A stretch of 64,000 nucleotides of DNA, from the NCBI GenBank assembly GCA_964412375.1, contig CAYPOD010000002.1:94054-158053 (forward strand), read 5' to 3'. The position numbers and the translations under genes are program-made. This DNA comes from CADEDV01 sp964412375 (GTDB lineage Bacteria; Bacteroidota; Bacteroidia; Chitinophagales; Chitinophagaceae). Position 1 is the first letter of the stretch. Each line of letters opens with the position of its first letter. The notes beneath the pieces were generated by a model that was not told the origin of the DNA, did no database searches, and saw only the letters and a program-made list of their open reading frames with translations. Positions 15,891 to 24,606 of the stretch are shown piece by piece.

Positions 15891-18800
15891 TCAGTATTTA
15901 ACCACTTTCACTTCCACATCTGCTTTGCCGCTGGTATATCCCATTCTTACGATATAAGTGCCGGCTGCATTTTTGGACAGGTCAACCTCAACTTGTTTGC
16001 CTGCGTTGGCGCCAAACTCTTTTCTCCATACCATCTGACCCGAACTGTTGTAAACAGCTATGAAACGAAGGTCAGTGGGTTGTTGCCAATGCCATATTGT
16101 AAATATGTCACGGAATGGATTCGGGAATATAACATAGCCGTCAGACCTCAGGTTAGAAGGCAATGTCCGTGTGCTCAGGTTCACATTGTCAATATACACG
16201 TTATTACCATTGTTAGCTGTGTTCTGGAACACTACCTGCAACGGACCATCTGGTGCACCCTGTGCGGTCAGGTCTATTGATACGGATCTCCACAAATTGA
16301 GACTGCCAGGAGTAAACTCAGTTGTCTGCGGGTAGTTTGCATTGATCGGTAATGTTTGCAGGTCAACTCCCCATTTCTTATAAATAGTAGTGAAGGAATT
16401 TCCGCAATCCCTGGTGAACATTACGGTGAGTGTATCCACCTGTGTATTGCCGGTGATGCCAGAGTAAACTCTTGCTGCAGCAGACATATCAAAAGTGAGT
16501 TTAACAGAATCAACACCAGTATAAGAAAGAACAGGAGAGAATAGCCTGTCAACCTGTTTGTTTGCCGGGCTATAGATAAAGTTCCTGATCTGTGCAGAAC
16601 CTATGCTGTTGAAGCCGGTTCCGCCTCTTTGCCATGTTGTGCTGGCATCGGGGTTTGAAACACCCCAGCCTGTCGGCGGGAAGGTAGCGCTTTCAAAACC
16701 TTCGCTGAAGGACTCGGCAGTCACTGTGGATACCACAGATATTTGTTTCGTGATGGTATCATTTACCAGGTATTGATCGCCGTTTCCGCTGGCACCAACT
16801 GGTGCATGGGTATATACCCTGATAGAATTGGTGGCTATGGCTGCTGTTGCACTGGTCAACGTTACATTGGCCGTTGCACCCGGTGCCAAGGCTGTGTTTA
16901 CGGTAGTCACCACAGGAGCACCTGCGCCAATGGTATAGGAAATACTGTAAGACGTAACTGTTTCAGTACCGTTGTTGAAAACTGTAGCTACTGGTGCTAT
17001 AGGACTATTACAATATACCAACGGCGAAACATCCAGTACCTGCAGGTCTCTCTTGAATCTTGGGACGATGTTGATATTGTCTATGAAAATATTGTTACCC
17101 CAATCGCTCAGGTTTTCAAAATGAATCAGAGCAGAAGCGCCAAGGGTAGGAGCACCCACCGCAACTCTTTCTGTTCTCCATTCGGAAGCGAGAGGGCTTA
17201 CAAAATTGGCAGTTGTTGCTGCTCCGGTACCCAGTGTTGCACCACTTTTGTTGTATACACTGGTGAAAGTGTTGCCACAATCTGATGATAGCAATACCCT
17301 GAGCCTGTCAAGTGCACCCGGGTATGGTCGGTGGGCCACATCAAAGCTGATGATCAGAGAATCAGCATTGTTGGTATTAATGCCCGGTGTTTGCAGCATA
17401 TCAAATCTGCCAAACGTATTAAATGTCCAGTTATCAATAAAGGCAGAGAAGCCACTATTGCGTCCCGGGGCAGCTCTCACCCATGTGATCGCATCATTAT
17501 TCGGATTGAGGCGAAGCCAGTTTGCCGGCGGGAAGGTAGTTCCTTCAAATCCTTCAGTGAGGTTATTTAATACAGGTGGTACAAGAACCGTACGAGTCAA
17601 TGTGTCATTACCTGTTTCAGTGTCAACACCGGGGTTGCCGCTGACCGGGTCGGCACAGAACAACCGGATTGTATTTGTACCTGTAGGTAATGTGATATTG
17701 GCAAAAGTTACGGTAGTAGTAGCGCCGGGCACCAGTGTTATATTATGTGTCTGTATAACTGGGGCGCCGTTGTTTACGGTATAACCTGTTTTGAAGGCTG
17801 TGATTGTTTCACCACCATTGTTCCTTACAGTCAGGCTCGGGGCAAAAGGTCCGCATTCAGTAAGGTTTGGTCTTACAATAGCCTGGGATGCCAAATCCTT
17901 ACGGGGTTTCAGGTCTATATTGATATTATCAACCCAAATTACGTTGCCCCAATCATTCACATTTCTGATGCCAACGATGATCTGGCCACTACCAAAAAGA
18001 TTCTGACCTATTGATGCTCTTTGGTTTACCCAATCACCGGGAGCTGGTGAAGTATAATAACCGGTAGACGACCCGGCTGTTGCCAGTATTGCACCTGCTT
18101 TTTCCCAAATTACATTGAAAGTGGCTCCACAATCATTTGATACAACCACCTGGAGGCGGTCATTCTGACCAGGGTAATTTTTGTGAGCAAGGTCAAATGA
18201 CACCCAAATAGAATCGGTAGCCAGCAAACCTGTTGTAGTAATTACATTGGTCCTTATGTCATCAATGCTGCCAGGAACGTTATAAAAATAGTTATCAATT
18301 GCAGCAGCCCAGGTTGAACCACCCGCAGCGCCGCCTGCAGGACTAAAACGGAACCATTCCAGTGCATCACTGTTTGGATTCACATTGCTCCAGCCTGTCG
18401 GCAGGAATGAAGTTTCAAATGTATTGACAGCCGGCAAGGTTGATGCAGCGATTCTGCTAAAGGCAGCAGTAGCTGTATCATTGGATGCAACGGCATCTAC
18501 TTGTCCGTTGGGCAACGTTGTATGAACTTGTAAAGTATATGCACCTATTGAAGGCAAAGCCAGCGGTGCTAAAGTTACATTCTGAGAGGCACCCTGTGCC
18601 AATGAACCAGTCCAGTTGGAAGTTATGGGGCCTCCGCCATTCAATCTTACATTAATTGTCGCAGATGTCAGTGTGTTGCTTCCGAGATTTTGAATGGTTA
18701 CAACAGGAGTTACGGTTGGGCAGCCAGTTGTTGATCCATTAACAGGAACGAGAATGGCTGAAATTCTTGAATCATTGCCTGCAGCAGGTGGTGGAGGCGT

Positions 18801-19865
18801 GCATCCGTTTGAAGTAAGCAAACTGGCCCTGAATAATGTAATAGAAGCCTCAGAACGTATGTTCTGGCCATTTGTGAACATGGTCATACAACCATCGTCT
18901 GTATAATCCATGAAGTTTTGATACATTCTGCCGGGAGGATTTGGCGAGCCACAACCTGCGGCCAGATTTCCGCTTGGGCATCCAAATGTTTCATTAGTTT
19001 GGGTAGGAGTATCGGCAACCTGGTCGTTTCCACAATTCGAGTCCCCCCAAATATGATATAAATTAAAGTAGTGACCTGCTTCGTGTGTGAGTGTCCGGCC
19101 TTTGTTATACGGTGCTGCGGCTCCGCCAGGAACAGATTGTGCTTCCACCACAACTCCCTGCTCAGCTAACGGCGAACCACCGGGTGCACCGGGAGGAAAT
19201 GTAGCATATCCCAGAAGACCGCTGGCATCACATAGCCAAATGTTGAAAAACCTAGTAGGATCCCATGGGTCAGAACCACCGGCAGCAGTGGATTTTACCG
19301 GATCATTGCCACCGGGACCGGAAGAAGCAGTATTTGATGTCACCCTTACAATTCCGTTTGTAGGCAGATCAATTGGCGTTCTTTGTGCCAGGCAAAACTG
19401 GATGTTTCCGTGTCCTCTAACAGCCTGGAATTCTGCAGGGATATTTGTGCTGTCTCCATTTAATCCTGCAAAGTCACGGTTGAGGGTATCCAACTGGGCT
19501 TGGATCATGGCATCTGTAATTGATGCTTGCCCGGCGGCATTCAAAACAACATGGAAAACCACGGGGATAATAATTGTAGACTGCGTTCTTGCTTGCGGGT
19601 TGTTCTTTTGTTCTTCGATCTTGCGGTTTACAAATTCAGCAAGCATTCTGTTATTGGCTTCAAACTGGCGTTGGTAATCAGGGTACCTTCTGAAGGCTCC
19701 TTGCAGCCACTCCATCGTTCCACATTTCTCGAATTGGGTCCTTGCTGCATTTTGTTCCCTGCTGAATCCCTGTTGAAATCCTCTCTGGGCCTCAGCGGCC
19801 GTAGAAAAAAACAGCAGACAAACAAGGGTGAAAACAATAAATGCAGGGAAAGTAAATTTTTTCAA
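15891..19865 (-). CDS. Secreted M43-family zinc metalloprotease with T9SS type A sorting domain
   Basis: This 1324-residue protein has a signal peptide ending in AAEAQ (about 1-27) and a propeptide. A pappalysin-like M43 domain follows with the zinc motif HEAGHYFNLYH (His261, Glu262, His265, His271) and a Met-turn in NFMDYTDDGCM. Three related modules come next, each pairing a CARDB-like strand domain with an 'anchor' jelly-roll that shares DSLxxSFDxAH and SSDCGxTF patterns. The last about 80 residues are a type A T9SS sorting domain (VIFPNPFRDIF ... GTYIVRM). The only start in frame before the signal peptide is TTG. It probably degrades extracellular proteins. Confidence 0.92.
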   Translation of the reverse strand: MKKFTFPAFIVFTLVCLLFFSTAAEAQRGFQQGFSREQNAARTQFEKCGTMEWLQGAFRRYPDYQRQFEANNRMLAEFVNRKIEEQKNNPQARTQSTIIIPVVFHVVLNAAGQASITDAMIQAQLDTLNRDFAGLNGDSTNIPAEFQAVRGHGNIQFCLAQRTPIDLPTNGIVRVTSNTASSGPGGNDPVKSTAAGGSDPWDPTRFFNIWLCDASGLLGYATFPPGAPGGSPLAEQGVVVEAQSVPGGAAAPYNKGRTLTHEAGHYFNLYHIWGDSNCGNDQVADTPTQTNETFGCPSGNLAAGCGSPNPPGRMYQNFMDYTDDGCMTMFTNGQNIRSEASITLFRASLLTSNGCTPPPPAAGNDSRISAILVPVNGSTTGCPTVTPVVTIQNLGSNTLTSATINVRLNGGGPITSNWTGSLAQGASQNVTLAPLALPSIGAYTLQVHTTLPNGQVDAVASNDTATAAFSRIAASTLPAVNTFETSFLPTGWSNVNPNSDALEWFRFSPAGGAAGGSTWAAAIDNYFYNVPGSIDDIRTNVITTTGLLATDSIWVSFDLAHKNYPGQNDRLQVVVSNDCGATFNVIWEKAGAILATAGSSTGYYTSPAPGDWVNQRASIGQNLFGSGQIIVGIRNVNDWGNVIWVDNINIDLKPRKDLASQAIVRPNLTECGPFAPSLTVRNNGGETITAFKTGYTVNNGAPVIQTHNITLVPGATTTVTFANITLPTGTNTIRLFCADPVSGNPGVDTETGNDTLTRTVLVPPVLNNLTEGFEGTTFPPANWLRLNPNNDAITWVRAAPGRNSGFSAFIDNWTFNTFGRFDMLQTPGINTNNADSLIISFDVAHRPYPGALDRLRVLLSSDCGNTFTSVYNKSGATLGTGAATTANFVSPLASEWRTERVAVGAPTLGASALIHFENLSDWGNNIFIDNINIVPRFKRDLQVLDVSPLVYCNSPIAPVATVFNNGTETVTSYSISYTIGAGAPVVTTVNTALAPGATANVTLTSATAAIATNSIRVYTHAPVGASGNGDQYLVNDTITKQISVVSTVTAESFSEGFESATFPPTGWGVSNPDASTTWQRGGTGFNSIGSAQIRNFIYSPANKQVDRLFSPVLSYTGVDSVKLTFDMSAAARVYSGITGNTQVDTLTVMFTRDCGNSFTTIYKKWGVDLQTLPINANYPQTTEFTPGSLNLWRSVSIDLTAQGAPDGPLQVVFQNTANNGNNVYIDNVNLSTRTLPSNLRSDGYVIFPNPFRDIFTIWHWQQPTDLRFIAVYNSSGQMVWRKEFGANAGKQVEVDLSKNAAGTYIVRMGYTSGKADVEVKVVKY

Positions 19866-20062
19866 AGCAGTATAGTTTTAGGTTATCAATATATATGACT
19901 GATCGTTCGAAAACTGACCCACAATTATACAGAAATAAGGAGAAATCCCGAAAAAATTTGTTCAGTTTCAATGGCCTAAAGGGTATAATCCTCAACAAAG
20001 TAGAGCCAGCCGCCCTATATATACGATTATTACGGGATTTCACTACTACTTTACCAGCAGGA

Positions 20063-21370
20063 CTAGCTGAAAAGAATACCCGCAATAGTAGCTGTCATCA
20101 GGCAGGCAATGGTGCCACCGATCAATGCTTTAATTCCAAGTACCGTAAGATTTTGTCGTTGGTTGGGTGCCAGTGAGCCGATGCCACCAATTTGTATACC
20201 AATCGAAGAAAAATTGGCAAAACCACAAAGTGCAAAACTGGCCATTACCAGTGTTTTGGGATCAAGCTGAATAGCAGAGGAGGCTTTCATCCCAGCCAGC
20301 GACTGGTAGGCGATAAATTCATTGATGATGGTTTTTTCGCCCAGCAATTGCCCGAAATTGGTGATATCCTGCATCGGAATACCAATGAGCCATGCTACCG
20401 GTGAGAATGCATAACCAAGAATAAATTGTAACGATAAACCACTGAAACGGCCACCGGTGTTTTGCGCTATAGCATCATTAAGGGAAGTGATATTGCCAAT
20501 CCAGCCCAATATGCCATTCGCAACGGCAATCAAAGCGATAAAAGCTATAAGCATGGCACCTACGTTCACGGCCAGTTTTAAACCATCTGTTGTTCCGTTG
20601 GATATCGCATCCAGCAGGTTGCTGCCGATCTTTTCTTTCGACACTTTCAATTCAGATTTCTCAGGTATTTTTTCTGTATCCGGGAAAAGCATTTTGGATA
20701 CAATTATGGCCGCCGGTGCTGCCATCACAGATGCCATCAACAGTAGTTTGGCATATTTCTGCTGCTCAGCTACATCGTTTCCTCCCAGCATGGTTACATA
20801 CACTCCCAGGACACTGCCTGCCGTAGTGGCCATACCTCCGACCATAATGCAAAGCAACTCCGTCTTTCTCATTTTTTCAAGATAGGGCTTCACCATGAGC
20901 GGCGCTTCGGTTTGCCCCATGAACACATTAGCGGCAGCAGAAATGCTTTCAGGTCCGCTCACACCGATCTTAGATAACAACCAGGCAAATACAAAGACGA
21001 TCTTTTGCAAAATGCCGAAATAATAAAGTACTGCAGAAAGTGCCGCAAAGAATATGATATTGGGCAATGCCTGCACTGCAAAAATGAATCCCCAGCTTTT
21101 GCTGTCATCTACCAAAGAACCAAAAAGGAACCTGGAACCTTCCTTGCCAAGATTGATCACCTTTACAAATTTGTCGGCAATAAAATCGAAGAAATCTGTT
21201 ACTCCCGGCACATACAATATGCTCAATGCAATGGCTATTTGCAGGCCAAATCCAAAAACCACCAGTTTCCAGTTGATGTATTTGCGATTATTGCTGAGCA
21301 GGTAACACACAGCAAAAAGAAAGATGATGCCAATCAATCCGCGGCCAAGATTTTCAAGTTGCAGGTTCAT
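20063..21370 (-). CDS. NupC-type concentrative nucleoside transporter (CNT family)
   Basis: This 435-residue inner-membrane protein has about ten hydrophobic segments and the hallmark sequences of cation-coupled nucleoside transporters: FMGQTEAPLMVKPYL, GGMATTAGSVLGVYV and, near the C-terminus, ALCGFANFSSIGIQIGG. It should import nucleosides with H+ or Na+. It is slightly longer than E. coli NupC at the N-terminus, as is common in this phylum. It is transcribed alone on the minus strand; the roughly 200-base downstream gap before the protease gene holds that gene's promoter region, but I see no clear terminator. Confidence 0.92.
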   Translation of the reverse strand: MNLQLENLGRGLIGIIFLFAVCYLLSNNRKYINWKLVVFGFGLQIAIALSILYVPGVTDFFDFIADKFVKVINLGKEGSRFLFGSLVDDSKSWGFIFAVQALPNIIFFAALSAVLYYFGILQKIVFVFAWLLSKIGVSGPESISAAANVFMGQTEAPLMVKPYLEKMRKTELLCIMVGGMATTAGSVLGVYVTMLGGNDVAEQQKYAKLLLMASVMAAPAAIIVSKMLFPDTEKIPEKSELKVSKEKIGSNLLDAISNGTTDGLKLAVNVGAMLIAFIALIAVANGILGWIGNITSLNDAIAQNTGGRFSGLSLQFILGYAFSPVAWLIGIPMQDITNFGQLLGEKTIINEFIAYQSLAGMKASSAIQLDPKTLVMASFALCGFANFSSIGIQIGGIGSLAPNQRQNLTVLGIKALIGGTIACLMTATIAGILFS

Positions 21371-21424
21371 GGGAAAAGCAGTTTGTCAGGCAATATAGGC
21401 CAAATGCAATGGATTCAAAAACGC

Positions 21425-22234
21425 TTAAACGGTTTCTTCTTTTTCGGCCAGTTCGTTGTAAGGTTTAAAGCTTTCGTCGAACTGCTCAACGATACGGATG
21501 CGGCTGCCTTTTGCATCAAAGATCATTTCCAATGCGCCGGCCACTTGTTTTCGCAGGGGTGCCAGCACCCATTCCATTTCCGCGGGTCCGTTTTTTACTT
21601 CTTCATGTATACGCTTACGAAAGTTTTCTTTCATTTCGCTGTTCAGGGATTCAAGCTCTTTGGAAGTTCCCCAATGTTTTTCTCCGATCAGTGGGGTGGA
21701 ATATTCCAGCACTTCGGCGATCTTCCAGTCATAGTTCAGGTCAGAAAAAGAAATGAATTTGGGATTAATATTGGCTACTGTGATCTCGTTGTTCTCTTCA
21801 TTGTATTTGACCCGCAAATCCCGCAGGTCAAGCCCGTATTTTGCCACGATACTCACCTGCAGGGCGCCAAGGAAACGAATGGATTTTTTGTTGTACTCTG
21901 ATTTCTCATTCCATACTCTTGTGAAGTTGGTATTCACTTCCATCAGGCTGAGGTCAAGCACAGATTTAATTTCTGAGATATTCAGTTTTCGGTTGCGCAG
22001 TTCCGTGTTCTCGCTTTGCAGAGCTTCAGTGGCCCGGTTGGTTTTTTTCAGTTCGGCTTTCAGGCGGTGTATCTCGTCTTCTTTTTGTTTCAGGAAAAGC
22101 TGGTAGGCAGCCACTGCTGCAGCGCCAACACCAAAAACGATCAGCCCATATGCAAGAAATTTATTCAGGACAAGCACCAGCGCCACCACGATCACCGCTG
22201 CGAGGATGAGATAAATCTTTATCCGTTGAAACAT
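21425..22234 (-). CDS. Membrane-anchored coiled-coil protein, DUF4230-like
   Basis: From the ATG at 22234 this is a 269-residue protein. It has two N-terminal hydrophobic segments (about 5-45), a Lys/Glu-rich coiled coil (about 50-85) and a cytoplasmic or periplasmic domain. The order of strands around SEIKSVLDLSLMEVN and YGLDLRDLRVKY suggests a DUF4230-type fold, at modest confidence. An in-frame ATG at 22318 would add 28 polar residues before the membrane segment and is less likely. The protein lies between the nucleoside transporter and ppk1, which is divergent. Function is unknown. Confidence 0.72.
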   Translation of the reverse strand: MFQRIKIYLILAAVIVVALVLVLNKFLAYGLIVFGVGAAAVAAYQLFLKQKEDEIHRLKAELKKTNRATEALQSENTELRNRKLNISEIKSVLDLSLMEVNTNFTRVWNEKSEYNKKSIRFLGALQVSIVAKYGLDLRDLRVKYNEENNEITVANINPKFISFSDLNYDWKIAEVLEYSTPLIGEKHWGTSKELESLNSEMKENFRKRIHEEVKNGPAEMEWVLAPLRKQVAGALEMIFDAKGSRIRIVEQFDESFKPYNELAEKEETV

Positions 22235-22460
22235 AGCTGTCGGTTTTGTTGGTTTATAGAGGGGACTAAGGTTTCGGAAGGTGCGGAAAGGATGACTGAA
22301 TATACTGAACTTTTCCAAAGCCGCAACCAGGTTTGCTAATCCGGTTACGGCTGACCAGGAAATAAAAATAAGCAGTTACTGCCCAAATATCCTTAAGGAT
22401 AGAAACCTTTTAAGAGAAGCCTGTAAAATCCATTATCTTAGTTTTACCGAAACCGTTATT

Positions 22461-24581
22461 ATGGCTGCAGGTGAGTACCAATACCTCAACAGGGATTTGA
22501 GCTGGCTCAGTTTCAATCACCGGGTGCTGATGGAAGCCTCCGACACAACCGTTCCCCTTTATAGCCGCATCCAGTTTCTGTCCATTTTTTCTTCCAACCT
22601 CGATGAGTTTTTCAGGGTGCGGATGCCCGCCATTTTTGCCTTCACCAGTATTGAAGCCAAAAAAACTTCGTTGCGGGAAGAATACCCCAAAGACCTTGTT
22701 CAACTGGTGCAGAAAAATGTGTGGGAACAACTGGAAGAGTTTGGCCGGATACTCACCCGGCAGATACTGCCCGAATTGAAGGCAAATAAAATTACACTTT
22801 ATTATGGTGACCCGGTGAGAGAAGAACACAAAGAAGTGATCAGGGAATACTTTCTTGCGAAAGTATTATCCTTTATGCAGCCGGTCATTTTACGGAAAGA
22901 CAACCAGGCAAATGTCTTCCTCGAAAATAACTCACTGTATTTTATTGTTGACCTGGCAGATAAGCAACAGCCTGGCCAGCATATTTATGCTTTGCTTAAT
23001 ATTCCGTCCTTTCACCTGCCAAGGTTTTCAGTGTTACCGGAAATAGCGGACGAACACTACCTGCTTTTCCTGGATGATGTGGTGAGAGAGAATCTTGAAG
23101 AAATATTCCCTGGATATATTATTCACGGCGCATACAGCATCAAGCTAACCCGAGATGCTGAACTGAATATCGGTGATGAATTTGCCGGTGATATTGCTGA
23201 AAAGATTGAACGGCAGTTGGAGAAAAGAGATATCGGACGATCAACCCGCCTGTTGTTTGATAAAGCCATGCCGCCGGAGGTAAGGACCTTTGTTCAAAAA
23301 TATTTTTTACTCCGCCCGGAAGAAATGCTCGAAGGCGGACGGTATCATAACCTTCGTGACCTGGGCAGTTTGCCCAATCCTTCCGGTAAAAAACTGAGCT
23401 ATGCTGAATGGCCGGCAGTAGCCCACCCGGGTTTTGATAATCATCATTCCGTTTTTCAAAGCATTACAGCAGGAGAAAAAATGCTGCATTTACCCTATCA
23501 TTCATATAATCATATCCTCCGGTTTTTTAACGAGGCTGCCATTGATCCTGCGGTCACAGAAATTTATGTTACTCTTTACCGGGTGGCAGCGGACTCACAT
23601 ATCGTGAATGCACTCATCAGTGGTGCCAAGAATGGTAAGAAGGTGACTGTGTTTGTAGAACTGAAAGCAAGGTTTGATGAAGCCAACAACCTGAAATGGT
23701 CGAAAAAAATGAAAGCGGCAGGAGTGAGGATCATTAACAGCATCCCCGGAATTAAAGTGCATGCAAAAGTGGCGCTGGTGAAACGGCAGGAGCAAAAGGA
23801 ATTAAAGTATTATTCTTTTATGGCCACCGGCAATTTCAATGAAGCCACCGGCCGATTTTACACCGATCATGTGTTGTTTACAATGGCTCCGGCATTTGGA
23901 GAAGAACTGGAAATGCTGTTCCGCTACCTGCAGTCACGAACACTGGTGGCAGCCTATGATAAACTATCTTTCAATCACCTGTTGGTTTCTCAGTTCAACA
24001 TGACCAAACGATTCAGCAAACTGATTGACCGGGAGATCAAACATGCCAAAAAAGGCAGACCGTCCAATATCATTATCAAACTAAATAATTTGCAGGAAAG
24101 GGAGATCATTGATAAGTTGTACGAAGCCAGCCGGGCTGGCGTTATGGTGCAACTGATTGTGAGGAGCATTTGTTGCCTGGCGCCGGGTGTGGAAGGACAA
24201 AGTGAAAACATAACGGTTCATCGCATTGTGGACCGCTACCTGGAACATGCCCGTGTATTTTATTTTGGCAACAACGGCCACCCGGTTTGTTATATGGGCA
24301 GTGCCGACTGGATGAACCGCAACCTGCACAGCCGGATCGAAGTTTGTTTCCCCGTCTATGACGAAGAACTAAGAAAACAACTCTACGAGATATTACAGAT
24401 ACAGTTACAGGACAATTGCAAAACGGTTTTAATCAATACCCGTTTGGACAACCGGCGTATTGCGATCAACGACGGAGAAAAAAGGATTCAGGCACAACAG
24501 GCGATCTATGAGTATGTAAAGGCGCCTAACAAACCAGCCTTAACTGCCACGTTTAATGAAGAAAAAAGCCTTATCGTCTGA
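22461..24581 (+). CDS. ppk1: Polyphosphate kinase 1
   Basis: This 706-residue enzyme polymerises the gamma-phosphate of ATP into inorganic polyphosphate, reversibly. The N-terminal domain opens with YLNRDLSWLSFNHRVL and SSNLDEFFRVRMP. The two catalytic histidines are seen at His434 (GIKVHAKVAL) and His596 (YLEHARVFYF). Length and order fit the PPK1 family. The stop codon lies in the loop of a bidirectional terminator, and a divergent promoter region separates it from the DUF4230-like gene. No exopolyphosphatase gene is adjacent. Confidence 0.95.
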   Translation: MAAGEYQYLNRDLSWLSFNHRVLMEASDTTVPLYSRIQFLSIFSSNLDEFFRVRMPAIFAFTSIEAKKTSLREEYPKDLVQLVQKNVWEQLEEFGRILTRQILPELKANKITLYYGDPVREEHKEVIREYFLAKVLSFMQPVILRKDNQANVFLENNSLYFIVDLADKQQPGQHIYALLNIPSFHLPRFSVLPEIADEHYLLFLDDVVRENLEEIFPGYIIHGAYSIKLTRDAELNIGDEFAGDIAEKIERQLEKRDIGRSTRLLFDKAMPPEVRTFVQKYFLLRPEEMLEGGRYHNLRDLGSLPNPSGKKLSYAEWPAVAHPGFDNHHSVFQSITAGEKMLHLPYHSYNHILRFFNEAAIDPAVTEIYVTLYRVAADSHIVNALISGAKNGKKVTVFVELKARFDEANNLKWSKKMKAAGVRIINSIPGIKVHAKVALVKRQEQKELKYYSFMATGNFNEATGRFYTDHVLFTMAPAFGEELEMLFRYLQSRTLVAAYDKLSFNHLLVSQFNMTKRFSKLIDREIKHAKKGRPSNIIIKLNNLQEREIIDKLYEASRAGVMVQLIVRSICCLAPGVEGQSENITVHRIVDRYLEHARVFYFGNNGHPVCYMGSADWMNRNLHSRIEVCFPVYDEELRKQLYEILQIQLQDNCKTVLINTRLDNRRIAINDGEKRIQAQQAIYEYVKAPNKPALTATFNEEKSLIV

Positions 24582-24591
24582 AAAGGCTTTT
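24564..24591. terminator. Bidirectional terminator with the ppk1 stop codon in its loop
   Basis: The stem AAAAGCCTT/AAGGCTTTT (24564-24572 with 24583-24591) has A/T-runs on both sides. It serves both ppk1 (plus) and the penicillin-binding protein gene (minus). Confidence 0.8.
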
Positions 24592-24606
24592 CCCGGAAAT
24601 GAAATG

